A stretch of DNA of 5,001 nt from assembly GCA_030447005.1 (NCBI GenBank), contig JAUJME010000139.1:1-5001 (forward strand), given 5' to 3'. A model generated the notes under the pieces. That model was not told the DNA's origin, searched no databases, and saw nothing but the letters and a program-made list of their open reading frames with translations. The stretch's first letter is position 1. Each line of letters opens with the position of its first letter. Shown here in pieces: positions 1 through 4,503 of the stretch. The DNA comes from Solirubrobacteraceae bacterium (GTDB lineage: Bacteria > Actinomycetota > Thermoleophilia > Solirubrobacterales > Solirubrobacteraceae). The position numbers were made by a program, and so were the translations under genes.

Positions 1-50
1 GTGCGCATCATCCAGGGGCGATCCCGCTCGGGCAGGCGGTGGGAGCTCAT
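1..50 (-). CDS. Ethylmalonyl-CoA mutase (MeaA/Ecm-like), N-terminal fragment
   Basis: Only the first 16 codons plus two bases lie in the window; the gene runs off the left edge. Reading the minus strand from the ATG at 50 gives MSSHRLPERDRPWMMR followed by a codon beginning AC (Thr). The string DRPWxxRT matches, from memory, the N-terminus of actinobacterial MeaA-type coenzyme-B12-dependent mutases, which begin with a similar 'ERDRPWLxRTYAGHS' stretch. That enzyme converts (2R)-ethylmalonyl-CoA to (2S)-methylsuccinyl-CoA in the cytosol, one step after crotonyl-CoA carboxylase/reductase; a ccr-like gene lies at the other end of the window, which supports the call. A downstream ATG at 11 is possible but would discard the conserved DRPW. 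There is no clear Shine-Dalgarno; a -10-like GAGAAT ends 7 nt before the ATG. The call rests on few residues; a related methylmalonyl-CoA mutase family member is the main alternative. Confidence 0.55.
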   Translation of the reverse strand, partial: MSSHRLPERDRPWMMR

Positions 51-71
51 GGCGCCTATTCTCGCACCCCG
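51..71. promoter_or_regulatory. Putative bidirectional promoter with overlapping -10 elements
   Basis: This is the whole gap between the divergent mutase start (ATG at 50, minus) and hydrolase start (ATG at 72, plus). On the plus strand TATTCT (57-62) ends 9 nt before the ATG; on the minus strand GAGAAT (63-58) ends 7 nt before its ATG. The two hexamers overlap by five bases on opposite strands. That would place both transcription starts at or very near the start codons, implying leaderless mRNAs, and neither start has a Shine-Dalgarno sequence. No convincing -35 at normal spacing was seen on either strand. Bidirectional promoters with overlapping opposite -10 elements are known in bacteria; assigning one here is inference. 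Confidence 0.35.
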
Positions 72-908
72 ATGCGGGCGATCGACGTCAAGCACCTCGG
101 GACGGAGCACGTCATCGCCGCCTGGGAGGTCGACGAGGTGATCGTCGATCCGGGGCCGGAGTCCAGCCTGGAGACCGTGCTGGCCGCCCGCGGGACCGAC
201 GAGCCGCCGCGGGCGCTCCTGCTGACCCACATCCACTTCGACCACGCCGGGGCGGCCGGCGCGCTGGTGCGGCGCTGGCCGTCGCTCGAGGTCTACGTCC
301 ACGAGCGCGGCGCCCCGCACATGGCCCGTCCCGAGCGGCTGGTGACGAGCGCCACCCGGCTGTACTCCGAGGCGGGGATGAAGCGGCTGTGGGGCGAGGT
401 CGTCCCCGTCCCCGAGGCCAACCTCCGCGTCCTGGCCGGCGGCGAGACGGTGCTCGACGGCGCCTTCCGGGTCGAGTACACGCCGGGGCACGCCTCCCAC
501 CACGTCGCCTACCTCCACGAGGCCAGTGGCCGCGCCTTCGTCGGCGACGTCGCGGGCGTGCGGATCCCGCCGGCCGACCTCGTGGTGGCGCCGACGCCGC
601 CGCCCGACATCGACATCGACGCCTGGGAGCGCTCGCTCGACGTCGTCGCCGCCTGGGAGCCGTCCTCGCTGGGGCTCACCCACTTCGGGCTCATCGAGGA
701 GGTCGGCGCCCAGCTCGACGCCGTCCGCGAGGCGCTCCACGCCCAGGCCGCGCTGGCCGGCGAGCACGACATGCCCGGCTTCGTGGCCGCGATGCGCGAG
801 CGGGTGGCCGCCGCGGCACCCGGCCTGGTCGAGACCTACGGCCAGGCGGTCCCGTGGGACCATCTCTACCTCGGACTCGACCGCTGGCGCTCGAAGTTCG
901 GCGGCTGA
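72..908 (+). CDS. MBL-fold metallo-hydrolase
   Basis: A 278-aa cytosolic protein (no signal peptide) of the metallo-beta-lactamase superfamily, probably a dinuclear-zinc hydrolase. The signature HxHxDH is present as H53, H55, D57, H58 (THIHFDHAG). The further metal ligands fit at H140 in the 'TPGHASHH' stretch, D159 in 'FVGDVAG' and H204 in 'LTHFG', so the site looks intact. The length and a helical C-terminal extension of about 75 residues fit the glyoxalase-II-like/general hydrolase branch; the substrate cannot be read from the sequence. ATG 72 was preferred over an in-frame GTG at 39 because the extra 11 residues are not MBL-like and would extend the gene into the divergent mutase coding sequence. 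The stop is 18 bp before clpS, so the two may be co-transcribed. A role connected with the divergent ethylmalonyl-CoA gene is conceivable but unsupported. Confidence 0.85.
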   Translation: MRAIDVKHLGTEHVIAAWEVDEVIVDPGPESSLETVLAARGTDEPPRALLLTHIHFDHAGAAGALVRRWPSLEVYVHERGAPHMARPERLVTSATRLYSEAGMKRLWGEVVPVPEANLRVLAGGETVLDGAFRVEYTPGHASHHVAYLHEASGRAFVGDVAGVRIPPADLVVAPTPPPDIDIDAWERSLDVVAAWEPSSLGLTHFGLIEEVGAQLDAVREALHAQAALAGEHDMPGFVAAMRERVAAAAPGLVETYGQAVPWDHLYLGLDRWRSKFGG

Positions 909-913
909 TCACT

Positions 914-919
914 ACCCTT
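914..919 (+). promoter_or_regulatory. Candidate -10 element for leaderless clpS
   Basis: TACCCT matches the TAnnnT core and lies exactly 7 nt upstream of the clpS ATG, inside the 18-bp gap after the hydrolase gene. No Shine-Dalgarno sequence precedes the ATG. No clear -35 box is visible. If used, clpS would have its own leaderless transcript in addition to any read-through from the hydrolase gene. Confidence 0.3.
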
Positions 920-926
920 CCGGCAA

Positions 927-1213
927 TGGGCCAGACCATCGAGCTCCCCCGCACGAGCGGCCCCGATTCGGGCTTGGGCGGCGCCTGGCGGGTCATCGTC
1001 CGCAACGACGACCACAACACCTTCGACCACGTCGCCGCCACCCTCGCCCGCTACATCCCGGGCGTGTCGATCGACAAGGGCTTCGCGATCGCCGACCAGG
1101 TCCACAACCAGGGCCAGGCGATCGTCTGGACGGGCCAGAAGGAGCCGGCCGAGCTCTACTGGGAGCAGCTCAAGGACGCGGGCCTGACCATGGCCCCGCT
1201 CGAGCGCGACTAG
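927..1213 (+). CDS. clpS: ATP-dependent Clp protease adaptor ClpS
   Basis: A 95-aa cytosolic adaptor that delivers N-degron substrates to the Clp unfoldase-protease (ClpC/ClpP in actinobacteria). After a variable N-terminal arm of about 20 residues comes the diagnostic core WRVIVRNDDHNTFDHV (residues 21-36). N27 and D28 correspond to the family residues that bind the substrate alpha-amino group, and H60 in 'ADQVHNQGQAIV' to the conserved pocket His. The C-terminus (PAELYWEQLKDAGLTMAPL, residues 74-92) is the usual end of actinobacterial ClpS, so the protein is full length. No clpA/clpC lies nearby, which is normal in this phylum. The TAG stop overlaps the convergent zinc-ribbon gene's stop in the palindrome CTAG at 1210-1213. 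Confidence 0.93.
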
Positions 1214-1572
1214 TCCAGCAGCTCCGAGAGGAACGACTCGCGCTTGTGCTTCTTGCGGTGGCCGTGGCCGTGCCCGTAGCCGCCTGCGCTCGCGCCGCCG
1301 AGTAGGGCGCCCAGGCCGCCCAGCTGCTCCAGGCCGCCGCTGCGGCGCGGCTCGTGGCGCTCGTGGCGGTCGTGGCGGTCGTCGTCGTGGTGGCGCTCGG
1401 GCCCGCCGCCCGGGAAGCGCTCGTAGTAGGCGTTCTCCGCGTCGATGAGCCGCTCGAGCTCGCCCCGGTCGAGGAAGACCCCGCGGCACCCGGTGCACTG
1501 GTCGACCATCAGCCCGGAGCGCTCCAGCGTGCGCCAGGGGTTACCGCACTTGGGACATTCGAGTTCGGCCAT
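1210..1572 (-). CDS. zf-TFIIB zinc-ribbon protein with His-rich tail
   Basis: A 120-aa soluble protein. Residues 5-40 form a zf-TFIIB type zinc ribbon: C6-x2-C9, then 16 residues, then C26-x2-C29, followed by GVFLDRGELERL, the family's 'GvWLDrGELe' signature. Past residue 50 the chain becomes charged and His-rich (RHHDDDRHDRHERHEPRR, about 60-77), then Gly/Ala/Leu-rich, then GYGHGHGHRKKHKRE, ending in the family-typical 'SFLSELLD'. Four Cys should bind one zinc; the His tracts could bind further metal, which is inference. The function of this family is unknown. The start at ATG 1572 was chosen because the zinc ribbon begins at residue 5; an upstream in-frame start at 1653 would add low-complexity Arg-rich sequence and cover the divergent gene's start. 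A -10-like TAGGCT sits 7 nt before the ATG. Confidence 0.85.
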   Translation of the reverse strand: MAELECPKCGNPWRTLERSGLMVDQCTGCRGVFLDRGELERLIDAENAYYERFPGGGPERHHDDDRHDRHERHEPRRSGGLEQLGGLGALLGGASAGGYGHGHGHRKKHKRESFLSELLD

Positions 1573-1579
1573 GGCCGTC

Positions 1580-1585
1580 AGCCTA
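1580..1585 (-). promoter_or_regulatory. Candidate -10 element for the zinc-ribbon gene
   Basis: On the minus strand the hexamer reads TAGGCT and ends exactly 7 nt before the ATG at 1572, the same geometry as TACCCT before clpS. There is no Shine-Dalgarno, so a leaderless transcript is likely if this is the promoter. No convincing -35 box is visible. The site lies upstream of the divergent secreted-protein gene. Confidence 0.3.
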
Positions 1586-1624
1586 CGCGGCGCAACTCTC
1601 GGGGGCGAGCCGGTCTTGGACGGC

Positions 1625-2545
1625 GTGCGCCTCCTTCGACCGGCCCTCGCCATCTCGCTCGCCGCCGCGAGCGCGCTCGTCTCGACCTCTGCCGCCGCGG
1701 CCGGCTACGAGCCGGGCGGCCCCGCCCCCGGCGCCTGCACCGGCGCGGCCTTCGCCGACCGCGTCGGCACGGGAGCCTCGGAGGCGCTGACCGCCGGGGA
1801 CCGCCCCGAGCGCGTCTACGGCCTCGGCGGCGGCGACCTCCTGCGCTCGGGGCCGCTGCGGGCGGCCTGCCTGTTCGGCGGCGCGGGCACGGACCTCCTG
1901 CAGCTCGGGCCCGGCGGCGGGATCGCCCTCGGCGAGGAGGGCGCCGACATCGTGGTCGGCGCCGGCAAGGACGACGCCCTCTCCGGCGGCCCCGGCGCCG
2001 ACCTGCTCGTCGCCAAGGCGGGCGGGGACGTCCTGCGCGGCGACGCCGGGATCGACGGCTTCGACGCCGGGCCCGGCGACGACGCGATCGTCTCCGCCGA
2101 CGGCCGCCGCGAGGTGGTCATCTGCGGCAAGGGGACCGACGCCGTCGCCGCCGACCGCTCCGACGTCGCGTTCGGATGCGAGCGCGTCCGCCACCTCGGC
2201 GGGCGCCCGCTGCGGCGTCTGCGGGCCACGCCGGCGCGGGGCGGCCGCCGCACGATCTTCCGCCTGCGCCTGCGGATGCCCCAAGCCGGCGGCCCCGGGG
2301 CCTTCACCGTGCTCGCGCCGCGCTGCGCGGATTCCGCCCCCGCGGCGGTCACCGTCTTCCCGGCGCCCGGACGGCGCGTCCGCGCCGGCCAGCGCGTCCG
2401 CGTCGGGCTGCGCCCGCCGCGCGGCGGCTGGTGCTCGGGCATCCGCGAGGCCGCGCTGGTCCGCGTGCCGGAGTGCGACCCGGCCAGCTGCGCCGCCCAG
2501 CCGCCGCTCGAGCCGCTGGCGACGGTGCGCCTGCGGGTTCGCTGA
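1625..2545 (+). CDS. Secreted RTX-like calcium-binding-type protein
   Basis: A 306-aa protein with a Sec signal peptide: MRLLRP n-region, hydrophobic ALAISLAAASALV, and likely cleavage after residue 26 in STSAAAA|GYE. Residues about 60-165 carry degenerate RTX-type Gly-Asp repeats (GGAGTDLL, GEEGADIV, GAGKDDALSG, GPGADLL, GDAGIDGFDAGPGDDAI). They end in ICGKGTDAVAADRSDVAFGCERV, a capping signature frequent in secreted proteins of Thermoleophilia. Beta-rolls of this type usually bind Ca2+; here the repeats are few and irregular, so binding is inferred. Residues about 175-306 form an Arg/Pro-rich beta-type region with several Cys (RCADS, WCSG, ECDPASC), probably disulfide-linked outside the cell. 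The GTG at 1625 gives the cleanest signal peptide; TTG at 1616 and ATG at 1571 are alternatives, the last overlapping the divergent gene's start. No enzymatic domain is recognised; a structural or adhesive surface role is speculative. Confidence 0.75.
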   Translation: MRLLRPALAISLAAASALVSTSAAAAGYEPGGPAPGACTGAAFADRVGTGASEALTAGDRPERVYGLGGGDLLRSGPLRAACLFGGAGTDLLQLGPGGGIALGEEGADIVVGAGKDDALSGGPGADLLVAKAGGDVLRGDAGIDGFDAGPGDDAIVSADGRREVVICGKGTDAVAADRSDVAFGCERVRHLGGRPLRRLRATPARGGRRTIFRLRLRMPQAGGPGAFTVLAPRCADSAPAAVTVFPAPGRRVRAGQRVRVGLRPPRGGWCSGIREAALVRVPECDPASCAAQPPLEPLATVRLRVR

Positions 2546-2560
2546 GCAGGACCGGAGCCC

Positions 2561-2675
2561 GGTGGTCAACGTGGCAATGCCCCGCGGCTGAGCCGCGTTT
2601 GTCATCTTGACCACCTCTGCGGTGGTCAAGGTGACACGGAACCCAAGGTTCGCCGCGCGTGTCACGTTGACCACC
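2561..2675. repeat. Nested palindrome of four 16-bp repeat copies (REP/BIME-like)
   Basis: Four copies of a 16-bp sequence alternate in orientation: A forward at 2561-2576 (GGTGGTCAACGTGGCA), B reverse at 2600-2615 (reads GGTGGTCAAGATGACA on the minus strand), C forward at 2621-2636 (GGTGGTCAAGGTGACA), D reverse at 2660-2675 (reads GGTGGTCAACGTGACA on the minus strand). The consensus is GGTGGTCAA[CG][AG]TG[AG]CA. A-B and C-D are each 55 bp with 23-bp interiors, separated by TCTGC, and the whole is symmetric about 2618. A matches D and B matches C at 15 of 16 positions. Each interior has its own small hairpin (CGCGGC-TGA-GCCGCG at 2583-2597; GAACC-CAA-GGTTC at 2639-2651). It lies between convergent genes, a typical setting for REP/BIME-like elements. 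The family is not one I recognise. Confidence 0.85.
2600..2636. terminator. Possible bidirectional terminator hairpin
   Basis: Copies B and C of the repeat form a 16-bp stem with a 5-nt loop (TCTGC). All pairs are Watson-Crick except one that would be G-U in a plus-strand RNA. It lies 54 bp past the stop of the secreted-protein gene and about 70 bp past the stop of the convergent sucrose phosphorylase gene, where both transcripts would need to end. There is no T-run on either side, so it is not a canonical intrinsic terminator; the call rests on stem strength and position. Confidence 0.35.
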
Positions 2676-2698
2676 GCCTCACCAGCCGGGGTGGAGGC
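2676..2698. repeat. Short hairpin at the 3' end of the sucrose phosphorylase gene
   Basis: GCCTC-ACC (2676-2683) pairs with GGT-G-GAGGC (2690-2698), an 8-bp stem with one bulged G and a 6-nt loop (AGCCGG). It abuts copy D of the palindromic array and starts 8 bp beyond the convergent gene's stop codon. It may add to bidirectional termination. No T-tract follows it. Confidence 0.3.
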
Positions 2699-2705
2699 CG
2701 AGGTC

Positions 2706-4145
2706 CTAGATCCCGCTCGCGGAGAGCTCATACGTCCCCTCCGCCAGCCGCGCCAGCAGCACCGCCGACGCCCCGCCGCCTGCTCGCCACGCCAGCTCGA
2801 GCACCCCCGGCTCCGGCTCCGAGTACGAGAACTCCCCGCCGAACGCGGGGTGGGAGTTGCGCAGCCGGATGAGCTCGAACAGGCGCGCCACCACCGGCCG
2901 CTCGACCGCCGCCGCCACCTCGGGCTCCGTGTACACGTGGCGGTTGATGTCGCGCCCGACGCCGGTCCGCTCCAGCAGCTCCACGTCGTTCTCGCCCGCC
3001 AGCAGTCCCACGTAGTAGACCTGCGGGATCCCCGGGATGAAGAACTGGAGCGCCCGCGCGAGCAGGTAGCGGTCGGCGTCGCGGCCGAGCGCGTCGTAGT
3101 AGGTGCAGTTGACCTGGTAGAGGTCGACGTTCGAGGCCGCGGCGCCCGTCGCCCGGCGGCTGGCCCCGCCGCTCGCCGAGTGGATCGCCTCGACGAGCGC
3201 GTCGATCTGCGGCGCGTCGAGGAGGCCCTCGAGCTCGTGGGAGGCCTGGTCGGCGGCGACGTCGATGACCCCGATCCCGTCGTGGGTGTCGAGCACGGTG
3301 ATCGCGTTGGCAGGCCGCATGTCGAGCCAGCGCACCAGCGGGGCGGGATCCGCCGCGGTCAGGGCGTGCAGCACGAGCGGCGGGAGCGCGAAGTCATAGA
3401 CGCGGTCCACCCGCGCGCCGACCTCGACCTGCCGCGCGTAGTGGGAGTGGATCTCCACCAGCACCTCGAGGCTGCGCGCCCGCGCCCGCGCCGTCAGCGA
3501 GTCGATGAACGCGAACGTGTCGGGCGTCATGAAGGACGACGTGCCGGCGGTCTTGACCGCGTAGCCGACCGCGTCGAGGCGCAGCATCCGCACGCCCGCG
3601 CTCGCCATGCGATCGAGGATGGCGTCGTGGTAGGCCGCTGTGGCCGGGTGGCCGACGTCGAGGTCCATCTGCGCCGGGGTGAAGGTCGTCCACGCCAGCC
3701 GCCGCTCCCCGCCGATCGTCACCGGCGTGAACGGCAGCCCCGGCCGCGGGCGGTAGATGCGCAGGAGGTCCTCCTCGGTCGCCCCCTCCGCGAAGACGGC
3801 GCCCAGCGTCAGGAACATCCCGGCGTGCTCGGACTCCGCGCCCCGCGCGAGCACGTCGCGGAACTGCGGCGAGTCGGCCGAGACGTGGTTGACGATCACG
3901 TCGGCGGTCACGTCGAAGCGCTCGCCGAGCGCGCGGACGTCGTCCCAGGTCCCCAGGCGGGGGTCCACCTCGAGGTGGTCGATCGGGTCGAAGCCGGCGT
4001 CCGCGCCGTCGAAGGGCCGGAAGAACGGGAGCAGGTGCACACCCCCGAACAGCCCGGCCAGCGGGCCGTCGAGCAGCCGCGCCAGGCCGGGCAGCGAGCC
4101 GCCCAGCCGGTCGGCGTAGGCGATCAGCCCGACCTGGTTGCGCAG
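2706..4145 (-). CDS. Sucrose phosphorylase (GH13_18), apparent CTG start
   Basis: A cytosolic GH13 enzyme that converts sucrose and phosphate to alpha-glucose 1-phosphate and fructose. From the CTG at 4145 it is 479 aa (Bifidobacterium adolescentis enzyme: 504) and aligns over nearly all of it. Catalytic residues are intact: nucleophile D191 (RLDAVGY), acid/base E231 (VEIHSHY) and stabiliser D289 (LDTHDG), one below the Bifidobacterium numbers D192, E232, D290. Phosphate/acceptor-site residues are also kept: R134 (RPRPG), H233, and D341, Y343, Q344 in SNVDLYQVN, favouring true sucrose specificity over sucrose-6-phosphate or glucosylglycerol relatives. The first ATG/GTG in frame is GTG 4040, which would delete 35 residues including the first barrel strand (LIAYADRLGG) and part of the sugar site. 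The preceding codons read LRNQVGLIAYADRL, matching the family's 'M(K/R)NxVQLITYADRL', so the start is placed at CTG 4145, 7 nt after the upstream gene's stop. A mutated start codon or sequence error is the alternative. Confidence 0.88.
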   Translation of the reverse strand: MRNQVGLIAYADRLGGSLPGLARLLDGPLAGLFGGVHLLPFFRPFDGADAGFDPIDHLEVDPRLGTWDDVRALGERFDVTADVIVNHVSADSPQFRDVLARGAESEHAGMFLTLGAVFAEGATEEDLLRIYRPRPGLPFTPVTIGGERRLAWTTFTPAQMDLDVGHPATAAYHDAILDRMASAGVRMLRLDAVGYAVKTAGTSSFMTPDTFAFIDSLTARARARSLEVLVEIHSHYARQVEVGARVDRVYDFALPPLVLHALTAADPAPLVRWLDMRPANAITVLDTHDGIGVIDVAADQASHELEGLLDAPQIDALVEAIHSASGGASRRATGAAASNVDLYQVNCTYYDALGRDADRYLLARALQFFIPGIPQVYYVGLLAGENDVELLERTGVGRDINRHVYTEPEVAAAVERPVVARLFELIRLRNSHPAFGGEFSYSEPEPGVLELAWRAGGGASAVLLARLAEGTYELSASGI

Positions 4146-4152
4146 CGCGGGG

Positions 4153-4503
4153 CTATCCGACAGCGGAGCGCTCGCCGCCGTGCGCCTGCTCTCCGCCGAG
4201 CGAGCCGCTCGTGACGAGGTCGTGGAAGCCGTAGACGACCGGCACCTGGAACCAGCTCGTGTAGTCCCGTCGCCAGCCGACGAACTCCTCGCCCTGCCAG
4301 TAGCGCTCGAAGTCGAGCTTGCTCCCGAAGGTCGCCATCTGCAGGAACTTGTAGCGGTCGTCGCGCGCCCGGTAGACGTGGTAGTCCGTCGCCCCGTAGC
4401 GCAGCGCCACGGGGGCGATCTCCATCAGGGCGAGCTCGAACTTGTCGCCGCGGAAGAGCGTCGCGTACCAGGGGATCTGGGCGACTCCGCCGCCGCCGGC
4501 CAT
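4153..4503 (-). CDS. Uncharacterised small protein, possible dimeric alpha/beta-barrel fold
   Basis: A 116-aa soluble protein of a family I do not recognise by name. After MAGGGGVAQIPWYATLFRG the predicted pattern is strand (YATLFRG), helix (KFELALMEIAPVALRYGA), strands (DYHVYRARDD and YKFLQMATF), helix (SKLDFERYWQGEEFVGWRRDY), strand (QVPVVYGFHDLV). This beta-alpha-beta-beta-alpha-beta order with many Trp/Tyr/Phe resembles the dimeric alpha/beta-barrel (ABM/EthD-like) fold; this is inference from pattern only. The last 20 or so residues are low-complexity and likely disordered. ATG 4503 overlaps the ccr-like stop by one base (TGATG) and has a good Shine-Dalgarno, indicating translational coupling. 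Its TAG stop is 7 nt before the sucrose phosphorylase start, so all three probably share a transcript. It may act beside Ccr, but nothing shows how. Confidence 0.75.
   Translation of the reverse strand: MAGGGGVAQIPWYATLFRGDKFELALMEIAPVALRYGATDYHVYRARDDRYKFLQMATFGSKLDFERYWQGEEFVGWRRDYTSWFQVPVVYGFHDLVTSGSLGGEQAHGGERSAVG

Noticed and set aside
86..91. TTGACG on the minus strand as a -35 box for the mutase promoter
   Set aside because: The spacer to the GAGAAT -10-like element is 22 nt, too long for a standard promoter; probably chance.
1359..1391. Short repeated tract (gtggcgctcgtggcggtcgt-like) as a tandem repeat element
   Set aside because: It is the coding DNA of the His/Arg/Asp-rich stretch of the zinc-ribbon protein, explained by its low-complexity tail.
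1354..2610. Long plus-strand open frame (418 codons) across the zinc-ribbon and secreted-protein genes
   Set aside because: It is almost entirely Arg/Pro/Ala, typical of an out-of-frame reading of GC-rich DNA, and conflicts with two well-supported genes.
2639..2651. GAAC-N5-GTTC resembling the Gram-positive LexA/SOS box
   Set aside because: The LexA box has a 4-nt spacer; here it is 5, the site is not upstream of any gene, and it is better explained as the hairpin inside the second 55-bp repeat unit.
1583..2731. Long minus-strand open frame (382 codons) opposite the secreted protein gene
   Set aside because: The composition is Ala/Arg/Gly-rich without motifs, and it runs through the palindromic repeats; the plus strand has a signal peptide and RTX repeats.
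2607..4214. Long plus-strand open frame (535 codons) opposite the sucrose phosphorylase gene
   Set aside because: Its translation is Arg/Pro/Val-rich low-complexity sequence with no domain; it is the complement shadow of a clearly conserved enzyme in GC-rich DNA.
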